Assembly: GCA_002633025.1 (NCBI GenBank)
Contig: NMRB01000063.1
Coordinates: forward strand, 466,522 to 530,521
Length of the DNA: 64,000 nt
Source: Notospermus geniculatus
Lineage: Eukaryota; Nemertea; Pilidiophora; Heteronemertea; Lineidae
Direction: 5' to 3'
Numbering within the stretch: position 1 is the stretch's first letter; each line of letters opens with the position of its first letter. The translations under genes and the position numbers were made by a program. This document shows, one piece after another, positions 1-11,992 of the stretch. Under the pieces are notes generated by a model that saw nothing but the letters and a program-made list of their open reading frames with translations, was not told the origin of the DNA and did no database searches.

Positions 1-362
1 GAAAAATCTTTTCAGAAAATGCTGATTGAATCAGTTTGGATTTATCAATCTCTTCTGGGAGTTTTGTTCACCTGTTTCCTGTTGGGCATTATTGCCATGG
101 GAAATGAACAGATGTCAGCTTGTCGCTTACCGACAACAGAAAACCATTTTATTGCTATATTATCAGTTATGTTCAGATGAATAAATTCCACGTTCCCCAT
201 AGTGCTCTCTGCGTGTTCATTCATAGAAGGTGCTGATTTGGCTTACTTTGTAGAAATCTGTACAAGTATAAAGATAAACCAAACATCTGTGGATCATGGT
301 GATTCTCCTGTGAAATTCTGTGATTAGCTCAAAACTCTGTGCATGGGTCCGTTTCCCTACTG
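1..362. other. No recognised feature
   Basis: AT-rich sequence without a convincing reading frame or repeat. Confidence 0.6.
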
Positions 363-610
363 AAAAAGAAGCATAATATCAAAAATTATAATAATATCAA
401 ATAATATCAAAAATTCATAATATCAAAAATTCATAATATCAAACATTCATAAGCTCGCTTATGAATTTTTGATATTATGCTTCTTTTATCATCTCAAATA
501 ATATCAAAAATTCATAATATCAAAAATTCATAATATCAAAAATTCATAATATCAAAAATTCATAAGCTCGCTTATGATTTTGATATTATGATATTATGCT
601 TCTTTTATGC
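363..610. repeat. AT-rich palindromic element, two tandem copies with an expanded arm
   Basis: A hairpin arm GAAGCATAATATCAAAAATT pairs with its complement across a GCTCGC centre (near 451-457). A 16-bp word ATAATATCAAAAATTC is repeated four or so times in the left arm but occurs once in the right arm. A second copy (about 495-608) repeats the same plan. This looks like a small MITE whose one arm grew by tandem slippage. Confidence 0.75.
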
Positions 611-615
611 ACCTC

Positions 616-875
616 TTAGGGGCACTTCATAAAACTAGCATCAAACATCCCCCAAACATGCATCTTTACCGAGACCTGTGCATAATTCCTGCATCCATAG
701 AATGCACGTTTTATGCAGCATGCACCTTTTGTACCTTTTTAATGCACCAAATGTGCCCCTAACAAGTTGATTATAAAGGTGCATGTTTGACGAACATGCA
801 TCAAAAGGTTGGTGTGAGAGGATGAGAGTGATGCACTGATGCATGTTTTATGCAGTGCATCAAGAATGCCCCTAA
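616..875. mobile_element. Terminal-inverted-repeat element (TTAGGGGCA ends)
   Basis: TTAGGGGCA at 616-624 is inverted as TGCCCCTAA at 867-875. Inside each end are related words (GCATAAAAC, GATGCA, GCATGTTT), and a further TGCCCCTAA lies near 752. About 260 bp with no coding capacity. Family not recognised. Confidence 0.55.
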
Positions 876-1362
876 ATTATGTCGGTGATTTGCCCATAGC
901 AGAAGATAGAAATATTACAACAAGTGTGACCCTCTGACCAATCGAACCCTTCTCTCTGCTCTTCTGCAAGGAATAACAATATTCATTCTGCACTCTGAGA
1001 GCTCTATGCACTGCGTAAAGTGTGTGTAGGATATATGAGTTGTTCAGAATGACAGGCACTGATGTCTACCTAATGCACCAGCAATGCCTCGGGTGGCAAC
1101 ACTTGATAATTTTTCTGCAGAGCGACTTTGGCTGTGCCCAATCTCGGTGTAAACACAACAATGTCTATTGAATGTTATATCAGCAATAACCTGACGTCTG
1201 TGACTTCTCATATCAATAAGATGTGATATGAAATTCACATACGGAAAAGATGCCAAAACGAAGAACTCTTGAGTGAATTAATGGCTGTGTCACTTGAGAC
1301 GATATGACCAAATTCAGCATGGCTATGTATTGGTCCATGAATAGTTGGTTGGTCTTCAGGGT
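876..1362. other. No recognised feature
   Basis: Only short chance reading frames on the minus strand; no domain, repeat or RNA seen. Confidence 0.5.
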
Positions 1363-1466
1363 CCATATTCATAAACCTACTTAAGTCTAAGTATGATACT
1401 TATCTTTTGTGTTGAACAAAGGATAAGTGTCATACTTAGACTTAAAAGTAGTTTTATGAATATTGG
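1363..1466. mobile_element. Palindromic MITE (ATATTCATAAA / TTTATGAATAT)
   Basis: The left arm (CCATATTCATAAA, then CTACTTAAGTCTAAGTATGA) pairs with the right arm over about 45 bp with a short AT-rich centre near 1405-1420. The same class of GTATTC/ATATTC-ended palindrome with TTAAG..CTAAG inside recurs at 29966, 39826 and 44303. It is non-coding. Confidence 0.7.
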
Positions 1467-2673
1467 TCCTGGCCATCAGTATGTGGAAAAAATGGTAAAA
1501 CTACATGTGTTTGGCTAGTGTCCATATCATCATCATCCCTAGCTATGGGGATTTTATTTGGGCCTGCTTAAATGCTTTTACTTCGGAATGAATTGACCAA
1601 GGGACCTCATACGTGATAAGAGCTTCTTTTCAAATTCTTACTCCATCAGCAGATTCAATAGGCTATGGCTGAGATATCATGACCCAAAATATCACTACCG
1701 GTATGTGGTCTGATTGGGAACCATTTGATTCAGATTTTCCTACCAAATACATTACATCTACGATTTCTTCTTGTGATCTTTCACTTTCCAGCCCCATCCA
1801 CTATGTGATTCCCAATGACTGAGGTTGACCTTGGTTGCTTATACCTGATATAACTGCAGATATCATTATGTGATCAACCACTGTGAACATGTCAGTTCTG
1901 ATTAATTTCACCAAAAGGGAACGCATGGTCCTGTGAAACACTTCACTTTCAGATTTCCTTGAAGGAAAAAGCCTCCACGCAAGCAGTGTGGCATAAAACA
2001 ACATATTCAATACTTTGGCCGTCGTGTGTCTGCTTTTGACAGCGTGACTCCAATCAGCAGTCATATATTGTGGTTCAAATTCTGCTTCCATTGCTGTCCC
2101 TGTAGACACGTTGCCCCTGGGCATGATGCCATGTGTAAGTAAATCGATGTTGCCATATCCTTGTCAGTTTTCCATATCTCTCTCTGACGAAGTAGCTGGA
2201 AATTGATGGTAAATGTAACACATGAATATTCATTCTCCTACTTTGAAATGTCTTCATATGAGGGTTGAAGTGGGGCAAACTATTCATATTAACTAGTATA
2301 CTAATTTGTTCCATGAATACAACCAATACAAGAAACTAGAAAAACGTCCATCTCACATTATTAGAGAGTTGCTGGGGTCCAGATCAATTCTTTCATTTCC
2401 GTGATTAAACTAGACATTTCTGAAGAGCACTTCTAAACTCATCCTCTCAAAACAGGTTGTTTGAGACATCGCCTCATGTCATACATCTACGTGGCCTGAA
2501 TCACTGGATGATGATGTTCTCAACTGGTAATGCTGAGGTCTTGTCCGTCTTTCTGAAGAAGCGCAAAATGTATTTCTCATGAAAAAATTTCTGATTGCAG
2601 ATTTGCAAAATTTTCACATTGTTTTCACTAGACGAACATTCTTAGGTCTTACTACTTCAGTACCAATTCCCAA
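1467..2673. other. No recognised feature
   Basis: The longest frame (1801-2124, minus, 107 codons) has no recognisable domain and no splice context; I treat it as chance. Confidence 0.5.
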
Positions 2674-2864
2674 TATAGACCATGTGCAGATGACGTCATC
2701 ACGGAAAAATCTGCCGTCTTGACGGTCAAATTGACATCGGCGACCCACGTGGTGCACTCGTCGTCAAGGCTTCAACCATGCAAGATCTACATGTGGCACA
2801 CTTTGTCGTGGACGGCAGCATGGTCAGAAGTGATGTCATAATGAGCCACTGCACAAGGTCTATA
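2674..2864. mobile_element. Terminal-inverted-repeat element (TATAGACC ends)
   Basis: TATAGACCATGTGCAG at 2674 is mirrored by CTGCACAAGGTCTATA ending at 2864. TGACGTCA/TGATGTCA words lie just inside both ends. About 190 bp, non-coding. The next palindrome abuts it. Confidence 0.6.
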
Positions 2865-3024
2865 GGTGAGTTGCGCTAGCAGCCATCTTGCCAAAATTAG
2901 GTCATCACCATGAGAATTTTTTTCCAGAGTGACAGATGATTGGTTCTCTCATCCCCAGTGGGAAATCACCATGACGATGACCTACTTTTTGGCAAGATGG
3001 CTGCTGGTGAAACTCATCTATATC
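2862..3024. mobile_element. Palindromic element (AGCAGCCATCTTGCC arms)
   Basis: AGCAGCCATCTTGCC near 2878-2892 is inverted as GGCAAGATGGCTGCT near 2991-3005, and pairing continues outwards (TGAGTT / AACTCA) and inwards (AGGTCATC / GATGACCT). A frame of 97 codons runs through it only because the hairpin lacks stops. Confidence 0.65.
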
Positions 3025-3025
3025 A

Positions 3026-4866
3026 TGAGAGTGCATCAAGATGCAGAATGCCAGGTTTATGTTACGAGTGACGTCATGATGACATTTTCAAGTAAAATTG
3101 CGTCGCAACATCATGGCAATGATGTCATTGTCCCAGTTTCCCAGGATGCAGCACAGTATGAGGCGAAAGTATGGCCAACACTGAAATGGTTAAGACGTAC
3201 TGGGCAGATGAATTGGATCTGAAAATAAACTTGCTTCATCATTGTATGTAGGTACATGCGTCTGTTAGAAAAGATGATTTTATCCGTCACTGATAAATGT
3301 CGTGTTCATCTCGGATTCATCATTGGAATTGTCAGCCTGGAGTGTGGCTCTGTAATGGAGATTGACACTAAGTACCTTCCCATCATACTTCATTTATCAA
3401 ACAGTCTCTGTGGGATACGGCGCAACTGCTGTAACTTGGTTTATGGGAATGAACATCATGACCTCTGATACTCCACGGCTTACATGTTTCCGATCTGTAC
3501 TGGTGAACCAAATTAACGCATAAATGCGGCCTCGTGGGCTGGTGCTATTCCCTTGCTTCAGGATTAGCATTTAATGAACGTGCAAATGGTAGAGATGATC
3601 AGATTGGGAATATGTATTTAGCAAGTTTGTACATCAGATCAGACACATCAGTGACATCTTCTCTGAGTGATGCTCTACTTTTGTAGAGTGTACAGGAATG
3701 ACAATAACTGATGATATTTGTTGGCAACTTCTTTGGCTGTCATGATATTTGAGAAGTCTTGTTGATTGGTCTATGAAAAGCCTATCACCAGACATGGTGA
3801 AAACCAGCAACAATTGGCATCAAATCAACATGCACGTTTGATATTCGAAAACTATTGCTGGCAATAGTTATCAGTTGTTGATGACTCCAAGCATAGCAGA
3901 CGATGTCACTATGCAGTGGCAATAGTCGTGGCCGGGCAGTAAAAATCACCTGTCTCCTCGTGTGTAATGATGGCGCTATGTTGACGTCTGCATGTTGTCT
4001 TTCACTGGTAGTTGTCCTATAAAGCCAGCAGCGCATGAGGCGGTATCGCAAGGAATCTGATCAGAGGTGAGCAAAATTGGCTGTTGACGCCAACTGTGTG
4101 CTGGATAGTGACGCGTGGAATCCTCTCGGCAGTGATGTTCGCCTATTGTCAAACAATACCAAAGCCGATATCGCCTAGTCGTGTCGGCTGGTTAGAAGAT
4201 CGGTGGTGAGTAGATCGCTTGCGATCTTCACCTGGTGTGCTGCTGGTTCAAGCTGAGAGAACAGGGACTCGGATACTTGTGAGTTACTCAAGAATTACCT
4301 CGCCATGGCAGATGAATCCATCATTTATTGTTCTGATGCAGTCACTGGGAGGGACGTAAGATTGTCAAACTGTGATTGGTTTCCTTCGCTCACCAGCATT
4401 AAATGAGTTAACGTGCCATGATGTAATTTACACAGGATGCTTGTTCGCTATTATCCATCTTGTACTTAATCTTACACAGAAGAAATTGACATTTCCTTCA
4501 TTATTTCTTGTATCAATATTCTGTGTCTCATCTTCATATCCTTGTCAATGTAAGTTCTTTGCTCAGCGCTGACTCTGTGGATGACTGCATTGATCCTTAA
4601 GCTTGGATGAAGATATTTGCCCGATAATGATGTATCCTTTCATGTAAACCTAACTTTTTCATCAAAGCCGTTCCTTTGAATTAAATCGTGCTTTAACCCT
4701 TTTGGTGCTAGAAGATCACATGGATCTTTTTGTGACTGTGAATACTGTCATAGGATGAACTCATGCTATTGGATATAGTATATCAGAGTATTAAAGTCTT
4801 AGCCTTTGAAAATATGGAGGAGGGATTTGTAGCAGGCGCATCACTGTGACCAATACTGGCAAATAA
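3026..4866. other. No recognised feature
   Basis: Short frames only, on both strands, with no domain. No tandem repeat or clear palindrome noticed. Confidence 0.45.
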
Positions 4867-5075
4867 GTTTTTGACTTTCAAACTACCATCCAAACTAAGT
4901 TCCAATCTGAAAAAGTTTCATGTTTTGACTTCCAAACTACCAAACTACATGTAGATCTGCATGTAGCTCCAAGCCTCAAGGAAATCTGAAAATCTGACTC
5001 CCTAACAACCAAACTATCTGCATCCCTGCGGAAAAAGGTCTGAAGATTTGACTTCCAAACTACCTGCATGTAAGC
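4867..5075. repeat. Degenerate minisatellite (TTTGACTTCCAAACTACC)
   Basis: The phrase (T)TTGACTTCCAAACTACC and shortened forms of it (CCAAACTA, AATCTGAAAA) recur about five times. An isolated copy follows near 5298. Unit length varies (about 40-60 bp), so the array is old. Confidence 0.55.
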
Positions 5076-6834
5076 GTGAAAAAAGACTTAAAGAGACCCT
5101 AGAAGCAACTTGCTAGGCTGGTTTATCAACCACATCACTGGTGGCATCAGCAACTGGGAACAAGGAATTTGGGCCCAAATGTTGACATAAGTATGCTGCA
5201 TTTTACTTGCAGTATATGAGATAGATCCTCAAGCCATCTATTTGATAGAATAGCCCTATGAAAATGCCTTTCTGGTAACTGCCTTCAGTGGCACTTTAAA
5301 TTTGACTTCCAAACTATGGAACTAACTTCAAACTTGGAGGAAGTCTCCAGATTTTGTTCCATCTGTGTATACTTTCAGACAGTACCGATGCTGGTCACCT
5401 GGCTCTTGGACATAGCAAAAAATTTTAACCTATGAAATGAATTTTTGCATACGATACTCGTCAACATGCGAATGCATGATTGGTAATGAATATTACTGAT
5501 CTTACCATTTTGATCTTATGGGACGTGTGTTTGTACACTTGAAAGTAATGCAGCGTCTTTTCAAACCGGATGACTTTCTCTGCCAGCTTAAGAAAGATCA
5601 ATCGCAAAATGTCAGATGAACTTCAGGTTTGGCATTGTTTTGCTCAGCTGTGCGAAATAATCAGAGTGCAACTTTCCATTTGAGGGAATCGCTGGGGAAT
5701 CAATGCCTTAGAAACCAATGCACAATCAATCTTACCCCGTCTTTGATGGTGGGGAAGTCGGAAGTGATATGTCGCTGGGAGAACATTTTGTTCCTGATGG
5801 GTATGGCAGACAGTTTTGGTGATAGGTAGGTGGATATGGAAAATGTGACGGTCTTCTGTGAAACACTGTTGAAAACTGAAAATATTTCATGGAGTACGCG
5901 AATCCACAATAAAGAAAACCAAAACACTGTGGTACTCCAATTATTCTCGTACATTCTTTGTATCATCGAATACTCATTCTGACTGAGTATGACAGATTTG
6001 AAAAACAACAGTAGAAGATCGTCAGAAGATTGTGCTGCTGAATGGGAGTTCTTTGTTTATCTTGGAATGAGAAACCCACGAACTAATGCCACAACGTGGC
6101 GCTGTCAGTGTAAGACTCGGAAGTCCTATTTTCTAACCGTATTTCCATTTACTTCTTATTTGTCCCAAAATAAACCACTCTGTTTGGTTTGATTTTGATT
6201 AAATTACACGGCCCTGTTTCATTTTCAAAGTTCTCCATGTGTCACTGCTTTGTTTCATCAGAAATGCCACCAGATGCCAATATTGACAACGTCTTTTGGG
6301 GAAAATCCCATGGAAAATTGTGTAGAAAAATGTACACAGATGTTTTGACGGCATGACGTCAACAGCGAAAAAAGTGACGTCGGTGCGTCATTCGGGTCTT
6401 ATACTCGCTGCGCCATCTATTATTCTAGTTTGTCACGCAGTTTCCCCTGAATTGAACTCACTACTAGAAGAGACACAAGTATTGCTATTTCTCCTGCACC
6501 ACTCGGACAGCCAGACAGAATATATTTGGCATTTCTCCTCATCAGCTCCTCATGCAGATTTCAAAACCACCGTACCTGTCAAAAGAGCTTGCTGCTGAGA
6601 AATGAACATGGGGATTCAGAGGTGACAGGTGTTGATGTTTGTGGCACACCATTCATGACAGAATATTCATTGAGGAGAAGCTTTTCATGAATTTGCTGTC
6701 ATTGAATTAATGTACTGTGACACCCAAGAGAAAAATCTCATAGTTTCAATGGTGGACATCCATTTGACAGAAGCCTGAAATGAATTTGCTGAAATTGCAA
6801 GTTAAGGATGATTTTTTTACCCCTCAGCCCAAAA
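5076..6834. other. No recognised feature beyond stray repeat words
   Basis: Several frames of 60-102 codons overlap on both strands, none with a domain. One more copy of the 4.9-kb minisatellite word lies near 5298. Confidence 0.45.
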
Positions 6835-7206
6835 TTGGGCTTAGCGGTTGCCCCCAGATTGTCATTACGGGCGATGTCCATCTGTCAGTCTGTCAGTCCA
6901 TCTAGAAGTTGGTTTCCTTTGACTTTCAGGAGAACGACTAGTTGAATCTGAATTAATTTCAACTGTGCAACTGTAGGTTTTGGGGCTGAGCTGAGCAGGG
7001 TTTGATAATAACCTGGTTTCCATTTTCACTGTTGCTGCTATGTTCACCATCTTGAAGTTGGTTTCGCGTTGGTTTCGAGGACAACAGCTTGTCGAATTGA
7101 ATCATTTTGTGCATATTGGGGGTGATTATAGGAAAGGTCCCATCCGAAAATCAGCAGGTCCATCAGCACGGCCCCCATCTTGAAATTGGTTTCCATCGAT
7201 TGATGC
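6835..7206 (+). repeat. Modular dispersed repeat with three internal modules
   Basis: Three modules begin with a CATCT(T)GAA(G)TTGGTTTC-like phrase (near 6899, 7047, 7174). Two continue with AGGA(G)AAC(G)AC(T/A)... TTGAAT. A GTCAGTCTGTCAGTCC run precedes the first. The plan (simple Cgtc-rich head, then modules of about 120 bp) recalls the AGCTCACC repeats at 15.8 and 24.2 kb, although the module sequence differs. Confidence 0.5.
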
Positions 7207-7460
7207 ATTCCCTGCTTTCGTGGAGCTATTTTGCACCATGTCTTTCTCTATATGTTCAAAAATGCAACAAAAAGTGTTCATTGTCCACCTTGGTCAGGTA
7301 ATGAGCAAGTGCCTCCACATTCACACCGTCATTACCCTTCGTAATCACGCCGTAATTTAGCAAATCAGTGCATTGATCTGGGAGTACGATGTATCCCTTT
7401 ATGGCGTAGGTGATTAGTGTGGGGTGGTTGATGGTAGTCTGTCTAGTAATGATCCTTAAA

Positions 7461-7540
7461 GGAGCCCTGATAGCCGAGTGGTTATCACGTCCACTTAGCA
7501 AGCCGCAGGTCCTGTATTCAAATCTAGTCCGGGGCATGTG
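7461..7540 (+). mobile_element. tRNA-derived SINE head
   Basis: The A-box-like TAGCCGAGTGGTTA and the B-box-like GTATTCAAATC are spaced as in a tRNA, and GGAGCCC begins the unit. The cloverleaf is imperfect (mutated B box, no matching acceptor arm), so this is a SINE head or relic, not a working tRNA gene. The body 3' of it (to about 7700) is not recognised. Confidence 0.55.
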
Positions 7541-9028
7541 GGATTTCATTCCCGGCTCTTCATGCATGTCCGTCGCATGAGACACAGTAAGCCGTGGTGC
7601 CCATCCAAGTGAGGAACATGAGTAGCTTGAGATGGCCTCTTCCGTACTTACCAGGGCCTGTAATGCTATGGCTTCGGCCCTGATGGAAAGATCAGATACA
7701 ATAATCCCTATGCTGGAGTGATGTCTGGTTGCGGTACGATTGCCTGCGCTGTGATGGAACAGTCAGCATCAAGTGAAGAAATCACGGTAAAGTTGCAAAA
7801 GTGAAATTGTGGGCGCTCATCGTGGAACAGGCGACATCTGTGTGCAGGGAATTGTAACTCAAGTCAGGTCGACTGCGACTGGATTACGCCGTCAGGATGA
7901 CATAGAAGTTGAACGTGTTTAACTCTTGTGATTCGTGATCTTTTTTATCAGCGACTGATGCCAATAGTCGCAGGTGTGAGGCAACTGCAGTCATGTCGCG
8001 CCATATAGGAGACTGATTTGTTCCACGCGGTCATACCTCACATGCAAAGTGATCCGGAAAAATCAGTCGCTCCCTGTTTTGTGCTGTCACAAGGTTGCTG
8101 ACATCAGCAAAAGAATAAATGGCAAGGAGTGGCCATGAACCATCAGTGTTGAGAAAGTTGAGATGCAAACACCTTGATCTCCAGTTATCACATTTTGTTG
8201 ACCAGGCTCTGAAGCACCATTCCACATTATATCATGGTGGAATTGTAACCGTTCCTTCACCAGTTTTTCAATCACATTTCCACTGCAAGAAAAAAAGTTG
8301 CCGATAGCTCATCTTGTGTCACAGCTGTCCCCATAGGAAGCGTTCCACCCTAACGACTATGATTACCTCTTAAATTGTGCACAATTAAGAATTAATCTGT
8401 TCATTTCATGTTCCCAGAAGGTTATTGTGAAAAGAAGTAATGAAACATATTGAATGATGTTCATTGATGTTCACTCCATGATGTAAGAGCAATAAAAAAC
8501 ATTTTTCTGCTCCCCGAGGCAAGATCTGATATTGCAATGATCGATGGGCATGCATTTTATGAACCCGGCAAGCATTTTGGGGATAAACCTCCGTGCACTC
8601 CCAAATCTGCACTTGACGCAGTAAGATTCTCAAGTCCCCGAAGCAATTGAAAGGCACATGTACTTGGAATTTTTGATTTTCTGTTTCATTGTCTGCATGG
8701 ATCAGTTCAAAAGCCACGGTTACGTGTAAGTGGGTGGATTGGCTCAACTTTTTCAAAAGAAGTGAGGCATTTTTGTTCATTTCATGCCAACTGGGCGTGG
8801 TACTGATCGAGGATACATTGCATCGAGGCAAGGGTGGAGATTGCACTTTTAGTACATTTCAGTATATTGGTATTTTAGTATATTTCATGTAGTGTACAAT
8901 TAATTGGGCTTGCTCTGTTGAGGTATAAGTGTGATTTCAGCCTTGCATACGTGCAAGTAGGGGAACTAGCTGACAACAAAATCAAGCTGAAGTGGGGAAG
9001 CCAAGAAACTCAAAGGTCTGTTTGTATG
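7541..9028. other. No recognised feature
   Basis: Includes a 146-codon minus-strand frame (8406-8846) without recognisable domain, signal peptide or splice context. The 7860-8020 part is rich in GTCGCA/TGCGAC words like those at 43.4-43.7 kb. Confidence 0.45.
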
Positions 9029-9199
9029 CTGGCACCATTTTCCAACATTTAGAGAAAACCTAGTTGGACAAATGTTCTCTTGTGTGTAGATGGAAAAGTT
9101 TTCCAGCGTGTTGTTCAAAGGTTGCTATAATTTGTTGACCGGGGTTAAAAGATCATGTTGCTCAGGAATGTCAATCACATATTGGAAAAATGTTGCCAG
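9029..9199 (+). mobile_element. TIR element, CTGGCAACATTTTCCAACA family, copy 1
   Basis: CTGGCACCATTTTCCAACA at 9029 is inverted as TTGGAAAAATGTTGCCAG ending at 9199. The interior (TTGGACAAATGTT, then AAAGTTTTCCA, then GTTGCTATAATTTGTTG) matches the reverse complement of the element at 63716-63877, so the two are copies of one family. Confidence 0.75.
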
Positions 9200-9703
9200 T
9201 GTACTGTTCCAGAATAATATTGTCTTCCTACCTTTCCTAACAAAGCAGAAACCATGAAAAAAGGTCTTAATCTGCATGGAGTCTGACTTTGACTTCATCA
9301 TTTCCCAATGTTGCAGTTACTCATGTAACAATATTGTGCTTGTTTTCTTTATCGTAAATATTCACTAATTCTATTATATTTATAAAATTGTGAGGGAAGA
9401 CAGAAGACAGAACAGATCTTGCCCTAGGAAAGTTGTATCCTCTGCCAACTTACAGGAAAATCAATGAAAAGGATGGGAACAGTGTTGTGTCCATGTCACC
9501 TAGGTGATGGGAAGGTCTTCTCGATGTTGGTGGGGGTGGGCCCTGTGGCTTGGTTCCTGCCTTTTTACTTTGTGGTTACCAGCATTGTAGAGTCTCTAGT
9601 TAGAGCAGCAACAACATCAGCTGCAAAGGAAACATCCTCAGCTTTCTGGGTTGAGTCAGTTGCTTTCTGTCTGACATAAATGCTGAATAATTCAATGGCA
9701 ACA
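9200..9703. other. No recognised feature
   Basis: One 71-codon frame (9464-9679, +) without domain. Confidence 0.45.
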
Positions 9704-9876
9704 GGTAAAAATCCGAGAGGTAAAAATCCCCCAAATCATTTTCATGCAAAAAAGGAAAAAGTCTTCAAAACATTTGTGAAATAAAAAATCGTTTGGATAT
9801 TTTTACCTACTGGGGATACCTACTTCCCTATTGGGAATGTTTACCTTTAGAGTTATTTTACTTCGGGATTTTTACC
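9704..9876. mobile_element. Palindromic element (GGTAAAAATCC ends)
   Basis: GGTAAAAATCCGAGAGGTAA at the left is mirrored by CTTCGGGATTTTTACC at the right. The GGTAAA word recurs inside both arms. Non-coding, about 173 bp. Confidence 0.6.
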
Positions 9877-10321
9877 AACATTCGATTGTAACGAGTCAAG
9901 AAGAATATTTGCATGGTATGACAATTGCGAGGGAAGTTCATGCATTCCTTCTCATGTTGCCTGGCAGTTGGTCCATTGATGTATTGCTCACTTAGAGATT
10001 GCTTCTATATCAGTAGTATCCGTTGACAGCTCCTTGCATGTCAAACCAAGTCACGTTCAGATAAAGGGTACACAGATAAAGGGCGACACTTCTTTTGTCA
10101 GACAGATGCATGACTTGATATGGTTTAGATCATTTTTCAATCTGCTTGATCTCTGTGGATGTTGATTTTGAATAACATGTCTTCTTCAGAAAAAAGGAAA
10201 CATTTGTGGTTTCGACAGGAAGAAAATTTGATGTCATCTCAACGTGACAGTTAATCAGTTCCATCTATATCAGTAACTGTTGTGGGCTAGATATATAATG
10301 TGTGCTTTACCTCCCAAGAAG

Positions 10322-10549
10322 ACCATAAGGCTGCTGATACAATCCATACATAGTTATGAACTATACTCACTTTTCATTTTTCACTCCTCATTTTCCATTC
10401 AAAATCAAAATGAGAAAATGAAGAGCACCTATGTGACTGTGAGCAGTTGATGGGGAATGCAATGTTCATTCTTCAGGTTACAGATGATTTGTGCCAAATC
10501 ACAAATGACAAATGAAAAATGAGCTCCTATGTAACAGCAGCCTAATGGT
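10322..10549. mobile_element. Palindromic element (ACCATAAGGCTGCTG ends)
   Basis: ACCATAAGGCTGCTG at 10322 pairs with CAGCAGCCTAATGGT ending at 10549. Inside are repeated CATTTTTCA / TGAAAAATG words that also pair. About 228 bp, non-coding. Confidence 0.65.
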
Positions 10550-11600
10550 CACACATCAACAAATCAAACTTTTGGAAACCATCACCTATTTTTCATCTGG
10601 ATGTTGTACACTTTATGCATGACAATAGCTCATCAATAGCCCAGACGTGTTTGCTGTAGCCTCTTTGACAGTCTGGAACCCAAGAGTAGCTAAGAGAACC
10701 CAAGTGCGTCAATCACCGTAAATTGAAAGAAATTCTTTGCTGTTCGCTGAGAAGTGGCTTCATCAGAGAAGAAAAAACACACATACTGGCTCAATTTCCA
10801 CCTGTGATACTTGTTTAGTTCTAATTATGTCAAATATAAATATTTAATATTCGGAGCAAATCACCACAAGGCAGTCATTCATTGAGCTCTTAGGATAAAA
10901 TTGTTACATATGAATCACTCTGGAACGATTTAATGTTGTTTATATGTGGCATGTTTTGAGCGTATTTTATGGAACCTGCCTTCTAGTCCTTGATCGATAA
11001 TGAAATGTAGCCATTCAAAAAACGGTTGACAGAAAATTTTTAGGATGTAAAGTGAATCGGATCAATGTTCTCTGAGGTTGTTTATTGATTCGGTTCTTAA
11101 AGTCGAAAAATAACTCTAGCTCTGCTGCCTAGACCTTACTTTATTGACTTTTGTCTTAGAATGTACTTTAGAAGAGAAAACTGAAATGTTGCTTTACTCT
11201 ATCAACTCCTGTGCATTTCATGGAAATTGAAAAAGACACTGATCAAGTCCTACATGGCAGCAATTGGCACACAAGGATTTAGAGCCCGCAGCACCATAGG
11301 CAAATTTATAGCTCATTGCAGCAACAAGCATTGTGCATGTGGGGTAAAAAGCAACGCGTCTTGCTTACCACGAGCAATGAGTAATAAAAATCAAACCTGT
11401 TTGATTGGAGCAATAAGTTGCCTGGAAGAAGCAATGAGCTCATTCTTGCCTTGAAAATATCCGCACACCATGGGGCTATTTTGTCGCTTTCCACAAAATT
11501 GCTTTCAGTGAGCAAGAAAAGTTGCTTGGTTGTGTGTTGTGGGCGTCACTAGTGGTTTCATACTCTTGGAAGCTTGGTGCTGTGTTTGCCAGTCAAAAAA
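10550..11600. other. Mostly unrecognised; one CTGATGAA-hairpin motif on the minus strand
   Basis: Near 10720-10768 the minus strand reads CTCTGATGAAGCCACTTCTC followed by AGCGAACAG, a relative of the motif described at 38.7 kb. Otherwise no repeat or gene seen. Confidence 0.4.
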
Positions 11601-11706
11601 GGAGCCACGGTGGTGTAGTGGTTCGGATCGCCGACTAGTGGTCAGAGGGTCCCGGGTTCGAATCCCAGTGGCGTGAGACTTGGGGCAAGTCTCTTTGCCT
11701 TACTGG
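11601..11706 (+). mobile_element. tRNA-derived SINE with CORE/MIR-like segment
   Basis: GGAGCCACGGTGGTGTAGTGG holds an A-box-like region, and GGGTTCGAATCCC is a perfect B box. It is followed by GACTTGGGGCAAGTCTCTTT, which resembles the CTTGGGCAAGTCACTT part of vertebrate MIR/CORE-SINEs. There is no tRNA-like 3' acceptor arm. The minisatellite starts right after it. Confidence 0.7.
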
Positions 11707-11712
11707 CGGTTA

Positions 11713-11992
11713 CAGGAAAATTCGTACCCGGATAATTCGTCCCCGGATAATTCGTCCTGGATAATTCGTCCCCAAGGAAAATTCGTCCCCAGGGAAAATT
11801 CGTCCCCAGAAAATTCGTCCCCGGAAAATTCGTCCCCAGGGAAAATTCGTCCCCAGAAAATTTGTCCCCAGGGAAAATTCATCCCCAGGGAAAATTCGTC
11901 CCCAGGGAAAATTCGTCCCCAGGGAAAATTCGTCCCCAGAAAATTTGTCCCCAGGGAAAATTCGTCCCCAAGGAATATTCATCCCCAGAAAA
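11713..11992. repeat. GGAAAATTCGTCCCCAG minisatellite
   Basis: Seventeen units of 12-17 bp built on GGAAAATTCGTCCCCAG, with 5' variants GGATAATTCGTCCCC and a few TTTGT or TTCAT changes. Frames on both strands stay open (ENSSPENSSPG-like repeats) only because the unit has no stop. Related, more decayed arrays flank the CELF exon at 53.1-53.4 kb. Confidence 0.9.

Noticed and set aside
7461-7540. Functional tRNA gene
   Set aside because: A and B boxes are present but the acceptor stem does not close and the B box is mutated; better a SINE head. The same holds for 11601, 14282-14425 and 30461.
8406-8846. 146-codon minus-strand frame; a GGAGGTTTATCC word in it recalls U4 snRNA
   Set aside because: No recognisable protein domain, and the snRNA similarity is one short word without the rest of the U4 structure.
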